From assembly GCA_018389105.1 (NCBI GenBank), contig JACATO010002186.1:1936501-2000500 (forward strand): DNA of 64,000 nucleotides, in the 5' to 3' direction. Numbering within the stretch: the stretch's first letter is position 1; the number at the start of each line of letters is the position of its first letter. The stretch is from Nautilus pompilius (lineage: Eukaryota; Mollusca; Cephalopoda; Nautilida; Nautilidae). A program made the position numbers and the translations under genes. This document shows positions 37,601 to 45,400 of this stretch, piece by piece. Under the pieces are notes generated by a model. It ran no database searches and was not told the DNA's origin. It saw nothing but the letters and a program-made list of their open reading frames with translations.

Positions 37601-39891
37601 TAGCCCATCAGTCACAAAATATATACACTTTTGCTTTTTATTTAAAGGAGAAAATTACCTTTAATTATTGATTATTTAATGATATCTGTTGTTTTATACT
37701 GTATCTAGTGACTCCCTATAAAAGCTTGCTGCTAACAAGGGTTTGATAGTAGCATATCTTCCATTTGTTTGTGATCACATGTGTACCTTTTACATTTTCA
37801 TTTACTTGACTGGACTCTTCAACCTTTATTCTCTGCCTGTGATCACATCAGGTAAAGCATTTAAAGTTTTATATTTTGTAAATAAATTAGAGCCACTCTT
37901 ACTTATCGCTCTTGTTTTAATGCTTGTGTTGTGACTTGAAAAAAACAATGTCGCATTGTTGATTCTTGCTGGCATTAAGTTCTTATAATCAGTCGTCAAC
38001 ACTGTTCACACAGGAGAGGCTCGAATTTGTGGATTCTGCTCCAACATAGAGAAAGTAGTACAGTGACAGCTACTACAGACAGTTAAGTTCAGTCAGCACT
38101 AGATATATTCTTTTCTGTATTTCAGAGCAGTGTGCCCTTATTTTCCAGTGTCCCACAGTATGATGACCTGACAAACATAGCCCATATGTTTTTTTCTTAC
38201 TACCCGGTTTTCTGCTTCAAGAGTGTGGACAAATGACACAACAAACTGATTTTTCATTTAAGTATCTACTCAGGTCTCCATTTTTGACTTGGTGATTGCC
38301 TACAGCAACATTTCTGTGTAGGTGTTGAAGAAACCTCATGATATCTTCTGAGAAACTAATGCAGTAGCAATCAAGCTTGGAAGGGCTCACATCTATTAGT
38401 AGTGGGAGATCTGTATGCATCATCACTACTTTCACCAGATTTGCTACTGAGAGCATTAAAAAAAATATTAACATGAACAAAGACAGAGATGGTACTTTAA
38501 GCTATTCTTTGTCATTATTTCTCTCTCTCACACAAAGGAAAATTTATAACCCCATGCCCTAAAAATGGAATCAGCTGCCACTGAGTGCACAAGATAGAAG
38601 AATTACTCAGTGCTACTCAGCAAACAGATCTATCCCTGATCAGTAATTACCTAGTGACTGTCAGGTATTATTACAAGGTGAAGTATTTTGTGCCACTGAT
38701 TGTCAGAACTGTATTTTTATATTTTTATTTTTTCAGACAGTACAAAGGTTCTCTTGAAAATACATAATTAATAAAACTAGGATTGTGCATAACTTAGAAG
38801 TTATATAAAAATGTTATAATTTTGTTTTCTTAAAGTAATATGGAAAAATAATCACGTTATTCTTATGGTGTCTCATCAACAAACCAGCAACAGCCCACCG
38901 CGATGGTGGATGATTTAGTAAGACACGTGTAGTGTATTCTGGGAACTAATGGTAGCAGCAGGGTCACATTAAGACACCTACAAAAGCTTGTGTGGGGCCT
39001 CTTGTATATGATGTACATGTCAGTTGTGTGTCCACCTACATCTATTCAGATTACACTTTAGGATATCAGGTGTAGTAGCATTTAGTAATCATCTCAGGTG
39101 TATGTATTCCATATCAATGATTGCAGAATAAAATGGATAACAAATTTTTATTAGGTACAATATATTTCACTTGATACTTTGAACTTTATCAGGTGACTAG
39201 GGAAGAAAAAATCTGATTATAAAAGCTGTAATTATTTTAGCAAAATAAAAACATTTCAAATTTGACATCGCTGCAGAAAATTTTTTATTGACATGTGAAT
39301 TCAGACTTTTCTCAGGAGGATGTTTTCAATGCTCATAAGAGTCTAGGGTGTCGTGACATGGCACTGTTCTTGTTATTCCTTCTTGCTAGAAGGCTGTTAC
39401 AAGAGCTGAGGCTGTCATGTGATGTAGCACTGTTTTCCTTTTTCCTTGAAACCCTTCTTGTTAGAAGACTGTTTGCCAGAATGTAATCAGTTAATTAGTG
39501 GAAATAACAGATACTCATAAATTATACAGATGATAGAATAGTCAAATAAAGTTTTCTTATACCTGGTTGGGTGGATCCCTGGATATGTTTTCTCCTGATA
39601 ATGCAGCTTTGAGTAGTTGTGGTATTTGTTAAAGAAATATTTAATGTACAAATCATTTTTTAAGGGGATTTTGGACGTTTAAGGACATGAGACCTCACAG
39701 GGAAATTCTTTCACTGATGGATGGTTGGAAGTCTTTTGGTGTGATAAAGTTACTTGTTTTTGCTTCAGATCCATGAGCCACCCTATGGCAAAGTGATGGA
39801 GATAAAAGACATGCCCCAGATGGCGCAGTTTGTGTATGACTTCTACAACTCCAAAGTGGACACCCTGATGAGGCAAAGAGCTCTGTCACGG
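298..39891 (+). CDS. AQR: AQR (Aquarius, intron-binding protein 160), RNA helicase; 37 coding exons, C-terminus unresolved
   Basis: AQR is a nuclear SF1 (Upf1-like) RNA helicase. From knowledge of the family, it binds introns upstream of the branch point within the spliceosome (XAB2/ISY1 complex) and couples splicing to snoRNP assembly. I joined 37 exons with consistent phases: 4137 nt, 1379 codons, against about 1485 residues in human. The N-terminal armadillo-like half is followed by beta-barrel and helicase modules. Visible motifs are the Walker A GPPGTGKT (residues ~818-825), EEAAQ in place of DEAD-type motif II (~1057-1061), GDHHQLPP (~1090), [10 protein letters not shown] (~1255-1264) and VAMSRAR (~1287-1293). 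The start ATG at 298 is chosen because the next residues align with the family N-terminus (PTVxQI...TQLA). The acidic tail after residue 1379 is not recognised. The introns are full of transposons, but no coding exon is disrupted. Confidence 0.95.
832..888 (+). CDS. AQR: AQR exon 2
   Basis: Acceptor TTTCAG, donor GTAAGT, phase 0 at both ends. It encodes [10 protein letters not shown]...LFKAR, matching the family's LAxxxWxPH segment. The pogo element starts only 34 bases downstream. Confidence 0.9.
923..2739 (+). mobile_element. Pogo/Tigger-like DNA transposon, decayed
   Basis: Terminal inverted repeats start CC(A/G)TAAAATGCTGT at both ends and are flanked by TA duplications (921-922 and 2740-2741). 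Inside, from about 1480 to 2286, lies a broken transposase. It shows a CENP-B-like helix-turn-helix (starting [14 protein letters not shown]), an NGW...[12 protein letters not shown]-binding segment, and then [10 protein letters not shown]...[17 protein letters not shown] of the DDE_1 domain. The open frame then passes directly to an acidic C-terminus, so the middle of the catalytic domain is deleted. Several in-frame stops make it inactive. It lies in AQR intron 2. Confidence 0.85.
1480..2286 (+). pseudogene. Pogo-type (CENP-B/DDE_1) transposase pseudogene
   Basis: Coding traces switch frames and contain stops, for example TGA after ...NIRSW at about 1610. The N-terminal DNA-binding half is largely readable and the first catalytic block is present. 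The central DDE part is missing and the acidic tail ([11 protein letters not shown]) is retained. Confidence 0.75.
2742..4247. other. Remainder of AQR intron 2
   Basis: AT-rich intron sequence. I see no coding similarity, no inverted repeats with duplications and no RNA gene. Confidence 0.6.
4248..4288 (+). CDS. AQR: AQR exon 3
   Basis: Encodes [13 protein letters not shown] and two bases of the next Lys codon. Acceptor TTACAG, donor GTAAGT. Confidence 0.9.
4928..4963 (+). CDS. AQR: AQR exon 4 (36-nt microexon)
   Basis: Only 36 nt, between TCATTAG and GTAGGT. It completes Lys and encodes [11 protein letters not shown] plus two bases of Ser. It is accepted because phase and family alignment (xRxIMLLEFSQYLE) both require it. 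Confidence 0.88.
5809..5854 (+). CDS. AQR: AQR exon 5
   Basis: Completes Ser and encodes [15 protein letters not shown]. Acceptor TTGCAG, donor GTATGT. Confidence 0.9.
6398..6472 (+). CDS. AQR: AQR exon 6
   Basis: 25 codons in phase 0, encoding [20 protein letters not shown] then VPAWE. The NEKFRExVPAW stretch is strongly family-like. Donor GTAATC. Confidence 0.93.
7470..7604 (+). CDS. AQR: AQR exon 7
   Basis: 45 codons, phase 0. Encodes [20 protein letters not shown] through FLIHCFNSL, matching the helical-repeat N-terminal domain. Acceptor AACTAG, donor GTAAGT. Confidence 0.93.
7883..7951 (+). CDS. AQR: AQR exon 8
   Basis: 23 codons, [20 protein letters not shown] ending ILQ. The acceptor lies just after a CT-dinucleotide run that serves as the polypyrimidine tract. 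Donor GTGAGG. Confidence 0.93.
8847..10451 (+). mobile_element. Tc1-like DNA transposon (1605 bp), decayed
   Basis: The two ends are inverted repeats sharing CAAAAGTCTTGCAT, each beginning CAGC, and TA flanks both sides (8845-8846 and 10452-10453). The length is typical for Tc1. The single transposase gene on the + strand is broken by frameshifts and stops. The element sits in AQR intron 8 and ends close to exon 9. Confidence 0.9.
9183..10160 (+). pseudogene. Tc1 transposase pseudogene
   Basis: Reads [20 protein letters not shown] at the paired helix-turn-helix, then a GRPRKT AT-hook-like motif. The DDE core shows FSDESKF (about 9618), a DNAPIHTAR block with a TAG just before its Asp (about 9880) and [11 protein letters not shown] (about 9980). 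These lie in different frames, so no full transposase can be made. Confidence 0.85.
10582..10759 (+). CDS. AQR: AQR exon 9
   Basis: Encodes [20 protein letters not shown] through [10 protein letters not shown], ending one base into a Gly codon. The Tc1 element in the preceding intron ends 130 bases before this exon. Confidence 0.93.
11090..11268 (+). CDS. AQR: AQR exon 10
   Basis: Encodes (G)[20 protein letters not shown] through TEGKLYGQ. [21 protein letters not shown] is diagnostic for AQR. Confidence 0.95.
11269..13006. other. AQR intron 10
   Basis: No gene seen. A stretch from about 11815 (GAGTGATTCAATAAGTAAG) resembles the start of mariner-type ends, but no partner repeat was found. 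Confidence 0.4.
13007..13120 (+). CDS. AQR: AQR exon 11
   Basis: 38 codons, [20 protein letters not shown] ... ITALQ. Phase 0 at both ends. Confidence 0.94.
14361..14464 (+). CDS. AQR: AQR exon 12
   Basis: Encodes [20 protein letters not shown] to HCSKM and two bases of Ser. Donor GTAAGA. Confidence 0.92.
14716..14821 (+). CDS. AQR: AQR exon 13
   Basis: Completes Ser and encodes [20 protein letters not shown] to EFLLELL. Acceptor CTACAG, donor GTAAGT. Confidence 0.93.
14913..15033 (+). CDS. AQR: AQR exon 14
   Basis: Encodes [20 protein letters not shown] to [10 protein letters not shown] plus one base. LYPTExIIWDENxVPTEYxSGEG is near-invariant in the family. The following intron carries mariner copy 1. 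Confidence 0.95.
15278..16582 (-). mobile_element. Mariner element, copy 1
   Basis: Ends share GGTCTGTC followed by AAAAAGTATC as inverted repeats, with TA on both sides (15276-15277 and 16583-16584). The transposase is encoded on the minus strand. The left end lacks two bases compared with the right end and with copy 2. It is inserted in AQR intron 14. Confidence 0.88.
15412..16380 (-). pseudogene. Mariner transposase pseudogene, copy 1
   Basis: Starts [20 protein letters not shown], with helix-turn-helix and RRPSTS linker. The first catalytic Asp is in [17 protein letters not shown], and the C-terminal block [17 protein letters not shown] follows. The centre, where HDNA is expected, is shortened and shifted. 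Broken into three or more frames. Confidence 0.85.
16706..16798 (+). CDS. AQR: AQR exon 15
   Basis: Encodes (G)[20 protein letters not shown] to FRLEST, ending one base into Tyr. Confidence 0.95.
16799..18258. other. AQR intron 15 with short tandem duplication
   Basis: No gene seen. A 30-base unit beginning AGCCAATTACTTGTC is present twice in perfect tandem at 17646-17705, next to a TA run. Confidence 0.7.
18259..18307 (+). CDS. AQR: AQR exon 16
   Basis: Short exon encoding (Y)[15 protein letters not shown] and two bases of Trp. Donor GTTTGT. Confidence 0.93.
19013..19091 (+). CDS. AQR: AQR exon 17
   Basis: Completes Trp and encodes [37 protein letters not shown] is diagnostic. Confidence 0.95.
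19316..19415 (+). CDS. AQR: AQR exon 18
   Basis: Encodes [20 protein letters not shown] to IKTEWE and one base. Beta-barrel region. Donor GTAGGT. Confidence 0.94.
19584..19751 (+). CDS. AQR: AQR exon 19
   Basis: Encodes (A)[14 protein letters not shown] ... [19 protein letters not shown]. VRGCEIxGMLDDxGxVIE is family-specific. Confidence 0.95.
20158..20264 (+). CDS. AQR: AQR exon 20
   Basis: Encodes (G)[19 protein letters not shown] to TLKGNE. Acceptor AACTAG, donor GTAGGT. Confidence 0.94.
20845..21014 (+). CDS. AQR: AQR exon 21
   Basis: Encodes [20 protein letters not shown] to [11 protein letters not shown] and two bases of Arg. One of the most conserved exons of the gene. Confidence 0.96.
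21404..21535 (+). CDS. AQR: AQR exon 22
   Basis: Completes Arg and encodes [20 protein letters not shown] to ELLPPY plus two bases of Ser. Donor GTTTGT. Confidence 0.95.
21914..22060 (+). CDS. AQR: AQR exon 23
   Basis: Encodes (S)[12 protein letters not shown], a charged Lys/Glu linker, then [18 protein letters not shown] and two bases of Gln. The linker is the variable stretch just before the helicase core. Confidence 0.93.
22830..23010 (+). CDS. AQR: AQR exon 24 (Walker A)
   Basis: Carries the Q-motif-like [16 protein letters not shown] and the ATP-binding loop GPPGTGKT. The Lys and Thr needed for nucleotide binding are intact. Ends VTHSNQ at donor GTAGGT. Confidence 0.97.
23333..23442 (+). 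CDS. AQR: AQR exon 25
   Basis: Encodes [36 protein letters not shown] plus two bases of Arg. Helicase domain 1A. Confidence 0.96.
23545..23890 (+). repeat. tRNA-derived SINE
   Basis: Head contains a box A-like TAGTCTACTGG and a box B-like AAGTTCAAATCCC spaced as in tRNA promoters, followed by a non-tRNA body. It lies in AQR intron 25. Related copies are on the minus strand at about 53070-53295 and 54480-54735. Confidence 0.55.
24043..24178 (+). CDS. AQR: AQR exon 26
   Basis: Completes Arg and encodes [20 protein letters not shown] to [10 protein letters not shown]. The following 4.2-kb intron contains the hAT element. Confidence 0.96.
25340..27000 (-). pseudogene. hAT transposase pseudogene (GTF2IRD2/ZBED-like)
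   Basis: From the N-terminal side it shows a zinc-finger-like [20 protein letters not shown], then [49 protein letters not shown] and [15 protein letters not shown]. These are the usual RNase H-like hAT blocks. Frames change and stops occur between them, so it is inactive. Confidence 0.85.
27499..27745 (-). pseudogene. LINE reverse transcriptase 3' fragment nested in the hAT element
   Basis: Minus-strand translation shows [20 protein letters not shown] followed by an [14 protein letters not shown] block, matching the C-terminal end of non-LTR reverse transcriptases (YGxExWTLYRRHxxxLxxFHxxCLR). Only the distal part remains and it contains a stop. It lies within the hAT element, so it inserted after it or was carried by it. 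Confidence 0.6.
28426..28479 (+). CDS. AQR: AQR exon 27
   Basis: 18 codons, [18 protein letters not shown]. Acceptor TTTAAG, donor GTACCT. The match to RWEExxSKxK fixes the exon. Confidence 0.9.
28573..28655. repeat. (TTA)n microsatellite
   Basis: Almost uninterrupted ATT/TTA trinucleotide run of about 80 bases, just after AQR exon 27. Confidence 0.97.
29144..29299 (+). CDS. AQR: AQR exon 28 (GC donor)
   Basis: 52 codons, [20 protein letters not shown] to [12 protein letters not shown]. The exon must end at GAG before GCAAGT. Using the GT four bases later (GTAAGA) shifts the frame and runs into a stop in the next exon. Confidence 0.93.
29300..29830 (+). other. AQR intron 28, GC-AG type
   Basis: Begins GCAAGTAAG and ends TTTCAG. 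The exon end plus donor, GAG/GCAAGT, fits the known GC-AG consensus. Only this junction keeps the QLE-EFR reading frame. Confidence 0.9.
29831..29968 (+). CDS. AQR: AQR exon 29
   Basis: 46 codons, [20 protein letters not shown] to LEQVGFK. Contains [15 protein letters not shown], the conserved motif Ic region. Confidence 0.96.
30243..30314 (+). CDS. AQR: AQR exon 30 (motif II)
   Basis: 24 codons, [29 protein letters not shown] replaces the DEAAQ of most Upf1-like helicases, as it does in other AQR proteins. Confidence 0.96.
31177..31364 (+). CDS. AQR: AQR exon 31 (motif III)
   Basis: Contains [20 protein letters not shown] and [10 protein letters not shown], ending with two bases of Ser. 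The catalytic Gln of motif III is intact. Confidence 0.97.
32040..32950 (-). pseudogene. Decayed Tc1-like transposase
   Basis: Minus-strand translation has the typical Tc1 C-terminus, [22 protein letters not shown] then stop (about 32062). It also has a broken PANxMxxxExxR block (about 32180) and a SDEF block (about 32475). Many stops and frameshifts. No inverted repeats were identified. In AQR intron 31. Confidence 0.6.
33085..33256 (+). CDS. AQR: AQR exon 32
   Basis: Completes Ser and encodes [20 protein letters not shown] to [11 protein letters not shown]. Confidence 0.95.
33915..34085 (+). CDS. AQR: AQR exon 33 (motif IV)
   Basis: 57 codons, [20 protein letters not shown] to [10 protein letters not shown], with the [16 protein letters not shown] motif. 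Confidence 0.96.
34640..34725 (+). CDS. AQR: AQR exon 34 (motif V)
   Basis: Encodes [28 protein letters not shown] plus two bases of Arg. Tyr occupies the usual Phe position of VDxFQG. Confidence 0.97.
34834..34945 (+). CDS. AQR: AQR exon 35 (motif VI)
   Basis: Completes Arg and encodes [37 protein letters not shown]. Both arginines of motif VI are present. Confidence 0.97.
35300..36040 (-). pseudogene. Tigger-type transposase C-terminal fragment
   Basis: Minus strand reads [20 protein letters not shown] ... KCMN, then an acidic region with [15 protein letters not shown] and [20 protein letters not shown]. This is the pattern of Tigger/jerky C-termini. Stops occur between parts and the catalytic half is absent. 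In AQR intron 35. Confidence 0.6.
36542..36604 (+). CDS. AQR: AQR exon 36
   Basis: 21 codons, [21 protein letters not shown]. Acceptor CCTCAG, donor GTCTGT. Confidence 0.9.
36605..39768. other. AQR intron 36
   Basis: 3.2 kb of AT-rich sequence. I recognise no gene, RNA or complete mobile element. Confidence 0.5.
39769..39891 (+). CDS. AQR: AQR exon 37 (last recognised)
   Basis: 41 codons, [29 protein letters not shown] to LMRQRALSR, then donor GTATGT. KxMPQMAxFVYxxY matches the end of the conserved part. The frame could read through to a stop at about 39970, but the donor looks genuine. Confidence 0.9.
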
Positions 39892-41894
39892 GTATGTTTA
39901 AAGCTTTTGTTTTTTTGTACTTTCCCCGAACCAACTCTTGCACTGGTCATAACACACCAAGCTGCATCCTAATCACCTGGTGGATCTGAAGATTAACACT
40001 AGAGTTTTTGATTGTCTTTTCAGAACAGCATCTTTCTCTGTGTATACAATCTCAGCACTTGTTAACATCATAAATCTTGTTGGGATCATCTAACTTTACA
40101 ACTGTGTTCTTTGTTCAGAGGTGATTCCCCCCTTCCCAATGTCTTTTTACTGGTTTCTATGCTTTGGCCTAAACAGAAACTATATTGGTGCCACAGTAAA
40201 TCACTGTGGTAAAATGTCTACAAAAATAAATGAATAAACGAAATTCATATTTATTGCCCAGCTGGGGAATATACTGTACATCAGAAAAGTTTCTGGGTTA
40301 AGAATTCAAAGTTCTAACTAAGATTTATTTTCTTGTAGTGATGATGCAGCAGTCATACCAGAAGGAAGGTGTCTCCTGGTCTTATCCATAATCCACCTCT
40401 CAGTCTTTGAGATCGCCAATCTCAGGGATGTGAATGGCCATCCTTTGTCATTACATACCTGGTCCAGCTGAGAGATGTTCAGAGTGCTAGCTGTTTGAAG
40501 ATAAAGTCTCCATACTGCATAGTATCATCTCGTCATATCTTCACTGATGAACTAAGCAGCTGGCTTTTAATGTATCCATCCTTTTAATCACAAATATAAA
40601 CTCTTCGTTTTTTTATTGGTTGTTTTTGTCATTGGTTCATTTGGTAAAGATTCTTCACCTATTATATTTCTGTACAAAGTAAATGAAGAGGAGATTTAAA
40701 ATTTGCTCAGGTATTTTAACATTCTTTTACTATTTGTTTTAAAATAAATTAGCTAAGTCATGCATGACCTAATTTTGGCCCCTGACTTTTGCTTCCTGGA
40801 CATCTGCCCTTGTCATTTATGCACAATTCACTGGTTTTGACATTTTAACTTTTCTCTTAATTTAATCTACAGTTTTATGTAAGATATTACAACGAGATAA
40901 ACAGACAACTTTTTTCAAGAGGTCGATTTAAAAACATTAGTGATAGGCTCATTTAATTTGCTTATTTTTGTCTACATTTACAGTTATCTGGATAATAGAC
41001 TCACTAAACATTCTATCATCACTGACTGAACATCTTACAGCCAGCCTTGCATTTTTCAAAATATGGCAGCAGTTAGTTGACACTTAGTGAGGGATTCATG
41101 GAGTCTAAAGAAAGGAGAAAGTTAATTTACATTAATTTTTATGTTAACAAAAAATTAGGAGTGACAGTACCTGCTGTGTTAAACAATGCACAGTTTGGCG
41201 AGCTTTTCACTTCTCTAGCATGTTTCATCTTTGAAATGCTTGTTTCTCATTTCCAATCAATTTGCAATACTTTTGGATACATTTTAAAAATCCATGAAAC
41301 AAAGAGTATTAACTATTTACCTCCCCTTTAAAAACTATAGTTTTGAAGTATAATACAATAAAACATCCAAATAACAGAAACCCTCATTTTATGGGAAAAT
41401 TATGGGCTTTCACCCATGATTCATATCCAGAAAATTACCCACCATTTGGAATTGTTGCTATAGTTCTGATGTCAGAGTAAAAACTGCACTAATCAATAAG
41501 GTGACGTTCTATTGATTGGTGCAAGTGGTCAATATAATGCTTAATACAGCACAGTATATTTATTTATTTTTGTTTGTTTTTATGTACAGTGAATGTGCAT
41601 TAAGTATATGCTTACTACCCATGTTCACACCATTATTTTGTTGATAAATTATGCCTTGTGTAACAACCTATGTGATATCCTTTAACCGGAAATATTGTTT
41701 ATCCAAACATCCCTGTCCCAACCACTCTGGATAAAAGAGTTTCTACTATATTAAAAGGTGAATAAGTAGCAAGAAGTTTCTCCATTTCACTGGTTGGCTG
41801 TATTTTATTGCAGGAATGTGGAGAAAAATAATTATATACTTTAATCTTTTCTTTAAAGTGAAAATTACTGTTATATATCAATGCGCGCGCACGT

Positions 41895-41934
41895 GCACAC
41901 ACACACACACACACACACCACACACACACACACA
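41895..41934. repeat. (CA)n microsatellite
   Basis: CA dinucleotide run with one interruption, preceded by GCGCGCACGTG. Confidence 0.95.
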
Positions 41935-42218
41935 AGAAAGATGTTCCTTGTAAGTGAACTTGGTTGATGAAAATAAATAATTTAAATTTAGTTTAAACTC
42001 AGCTACACTAATGGCTGGACATTATTTCAAAGTTGTGATTCTCCTGAAGTCAATACATGATTAAAAACTACAAATAATCAATATATTTATTCTTAGAATT
42101 TTTTAGCTGATTTTATAGAATGTTTTTATAACTGTCAGTCAGTGTCATGTTTCTGTTTACTAACGGACTGCACAGGCCGTCATAAAATACCAACTGTGTT
42201 CACTTTGTTAATACCAGT

Positions 42219-42232
42219 GGGGGGGGGGGGGG
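42219..42232. repeat. G14 homopolymer
   Basis: Fourteen G in a row, in sequence that is otherwise AT-rich. Confidence 0.95.
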
Positions 42233-44129
42233 AAATTCTATTCCAGTTGTCACCTCTTAGTTCAGGGAATGGTTAACTGTAAGAAATGTAACTACATTCA
42301 GAAACTATTCTGTGTCAGAAAAACTTTATTAAGCCTTTTCAATATTCCTGTTGGCTGGAGATTGTGTTGTTTCCCATTTATGCTTCCTCTCTCTGTTTTA
42401 ATAGCTGATCTGCGAGTCAGGATCTTGACTAACTTCACACTTCATAATTTAGTCCAGTCATCATGCTTATGTCAACGAGCTGTATTTCACCAGGCACTGC
42501 AGCAATGTTGTTGTTTTAACTGGTTGGGTTGGGACCTTTGATCTGCTTGTTGCATGCAGAAAATTTTAATTAGCAAAATTAAAATCCCCATTTTTATGCA
42601 ATAAAGTTGCTCTTCTGTCTTGTCTTCTACAATATGAGCTACTCTTTGACCAAACCTGCAAATACAGCATCTAATGGAGAAAAGAAGATTACCACAGTCA
42701 TTAGAATGGATGTCATATGTGCACAATGTTGATTTAAAGTTCTCACATATTACCCACTCCTTTCTTTTCATTAACAATGTAGATATATCCATAAAAGCAC
42801 CAAATGATTCTTAATTCATGAATGTACAACTGACCCTTATCTTATTTGAAGTAACCGTCATTAAAAAAATTTGTTTAGGTGCATGCAATAAGAGTTTGCT
42901 TTAAACTAACTAATCCCATCCCTCTATTTAAAAGAAAAATACTTGCATGCTCATAATTAAATCTTATCCTAAATTAATCCTGTCCCACTCTTAGTGTCAA
43001 GTCCTATGATGTGAAAGACCGTTCTTGTATATCATCATGCTATCCGCATTTGTAGTTGCTGTCTCAGTAACTTTATAACTGTTTACAGCAACACTTCATC
43101 TTTGACATTGTTCACAGTCTGATTACCTTGTGTTATCAGCTGGAAAATCCTTGAGATTATTCTGCTAGGTAATCATTAATCACTTCTTTACTTGTTATTT
43201 GCTGTTAAGCTTGCTTCCAAAACTTGGAAATTAACAAAAGAGAAGAAAAAAAAAAGATGAAAAACTGATGTAACAGTGGAAAATAGAGAATCTTTTAGTA
43301 GAAGCAAACAACACGTGGGGATTTTGTGATTTAATAGATTAAATGAACAGAAGCTTAAGTAGATAACATGTGGACGCAACAATGATTAAGTTAGACACTT
43401 AGATAGCCAGCGCAACCCCTTTAGCATTTTGACTTTTTCTGCTATTCTTGCTAAGTATTTAATCTGGAAAAATGTGAAACTGTGTTGTGATGCACTTTCA
43501 ATATTAATGAAAAATGATTTTTCTTATTTGTGAATGAAAAAACAAATTGATTATCTTATATATTATTGGTGGAGAGCAGTACACGACATCTGCTTGTGTA
43601 CTTATTCCATGCTGAAAATATACAATTTTTATTAGGGGTATGGATGACATTTTGCTTGATTGATTTTGCCTGCAAAACTAGTTCTAAATCGTAAATTAAT
43701 AAGATATTTGCAGGTTTGGGGGACTCTAGATCAACAATTAGAATATGTAACTCTGTAAGCTGCGCAAGTTTTTATTTTTCCTTACGCCACCTAGAAACTC
43801 GAGCATTTGTGTTGGACTGGCTGTATATTCAATCAATACACTTATAAGGCACAAAATGTGGAGCGGAGCAATATATGGATTTGTCATTCCAAAGGGCCAC
43901 ATAAACGTAGTGTCTCGTACTGTCATCAGATCTGAAGGACAGTGGAACCTGGAAACCAAAATAAAGTTGAAGAGTTGCAGCAATGAGGTGAAAAAAGAAA
44001 AATCAGACTAAGGTAAGGTTCGGATAGATACAAGCTTGAATTTGAAAGCCTGAAAATTTTAATTTGCATAGCCAATCAAAGGATGTGCGGTTCCCCTCAT
44101 TTATTTGCCAGTGGCACCAGCTGCCTGAA

Positions 44130-44640
44130 TTACCAGCCAAGTTGGGGGGTACTTTCCACCCCACTCAAAATAGGACAAAAAATATAACACCTAAACTTAA
44201 ACTAAAAGAAGTAAATACCAACTACGTGGCAGGCTCCCTGGAAAGAGCTAAAATACCACCAAGTTCTTTTGGTTTTAAGCAAACATCCGTAATACCCAGG
44301 TAGCTTAAATTAGCAGTTTACCACCAGTAATAAAGGGGTATCTAATCCTTGTCTCCACTAAGATAGTCAAAGCTTCAATTTTCAAGAATATAATAAAATC
44401 CCCATTCAACTCCAGATTTTACCCACCCCGCTTATTCTTAATCACACTAACCTAACCCATTTTTTGCCATCAAAATTGATTCAGACCACCTGTATAACCA
44501 CAGATGCTGGCACAGAAATTAACCAATCTTAGTTAACAATGCTTTCACCTATTGTATAGAATTCACCACTGAAAAGAGGGTTTTAATCCTAAGTATTTTC
44601 GCTATACTAACCCTAACCCACCCCCAGTTACACGATCTTT
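44130..44640 (-). pseudogene. rrnS: 12S rRNA pseudogene (mitochondrial origin)
   Basis: The minus strand contains two universal small-subunit motifs. GTGCCAGCATCTGTGGTTA is at 44495-44513. GGATTAGATACCCC is at 44335-44348. Further on comes AGAACTTGGTGGTATTTTA and GGGAGCCTG, in the right order and spacing. The 3' end looks altered, since the decoding-site helix is not clearly found. Confidence 0.85.
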
Positions 44641-44674
44641 AGGACTCTAAGTTTATTCATCACCACCCTAACAT

Positions 44675-44745
44675 GTGAACTCTACTAATTAAATTACTTT
44701 TGTGGTATGAACCCAACAGTTTTACTTAGCTTACCTTATTTGGAA
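44675..44745 (-). pseudogene. trnM: Mitochondrial tRNA-Met-like segment
   Basis: Minus strand has TAAGGTAAGCTAAGT resembling the acceptor and D-arm, then GTTGGGTTCATACCAC with anticodon CAT (44707-44709). The anticodon stem has a mismatch. The 3' half is poorly paired. Confidence 0.6.
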
Positions 44746-44800
44746 GCCTGCACAACCGGTAAAGGCTCCAACACCCTATGGTAAACCCTGTCAAAGGCCA
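44740..44800 (-). pseudogene. Possible mitochondrial tRNA-Leu(CUN) remnant
   Basis: Minus strand shows GTTGTGCAGGCTTCCAAATA, like the T-arm and 3' end of tRNA-Leu(CUN). It overlaps the 5' edge of the tRNA-Met-like segment, and the anticodon loop is not clear. Confidence 0.3.
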
Positions 44801-45400
44801 AGTATGAAGTAGTAGTAATAAATACTCACTCCCTACCCTAACCAATATATTCAGATCGCTTCCTGTTTTGCATACTAACCCTAACAGCAAATTATATAAT
44901 CCTCCAAAATATCTCAAATGCCCCTGCTCCCAATCTATACCCACCCATAGAAATAAATAGCCCCAACTCCCTAACCAAATTCATAGAAGGGGGCGCTGCC
45001 ATATTAAAAATACAAAACACAAAACCAATGTAGGTCTAACCATTAACCCCCTGTAGCCTCCGAGTCCTGACCTTCTGATATATGATGCTAGCCAAACAAA
45101 AAAGCCCAGAAGAAGGACCCATGGGCTAACATTAACATAGCTCCCTGCCAACATTAATCCCTAGTGTCCAGTAGAAGAATAAGCAATCGAGCTTTTCACA
45201 TCCCTTTATGATTTATGAACGCAGATCAGAGAAGTAATTAACATCCCCCCATAGACAAGCAACAGATAATCAGCCATTGCCCCTACCCAAACCCGTAAAA
45301 CGCCACACCCCTATAACTTTAACAGTACCCAAGCTAAAATCATAGACCCTTTGATAGGAGTCTCCACCAAAAAAAATTCACCAATTTACAAAACGTATTC
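44780..45400 (-). pseudogene. nad4: nad4 pseudogene (NADH dehydrogenase subunit 4, mitochondrial)
   Basis: Minus-strand translation with the invertebrate mitochondrial code gives several nad4 signatures in order. VETPIKGSMILAWVLLKL is at 45314-45367, VKSSIAYSS at 45173-45199, an MLMLAHG block near 45125 and NMAAPPSMNLV at 44973-45005. In-frame TAG (45311-45313) and TAA (45206-45208) break it. Sequence further upstream to about 45700 may be the N-terminal half but is not securely readable. Confidence 0.88.

Larger units (their letters stand above)
39892..44050. other. Downstream of AQR exon 37: missing 3' end of gene
   Basis: The AQR stop codon and 3' UTR should lie here. One formal option is the acceptor TCTTGTAG at 40331-40338 followed directly by TGA. 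No acidic tail exon was recognised. The rest is AT-rich with no supported coding sequence. Confidence 0.4.

Noticed and set aside
40339..40378. Extra AQR exon beginning with TGA
   Set aside because: Would end the protein at once. Splice sites alone are not enough to call it, so it is kept only as a possibility.
43201..43282. Lys-rich segment as AQR acidic tail
   Set aside because: No acceptor and few acidic residues; stops nearby.
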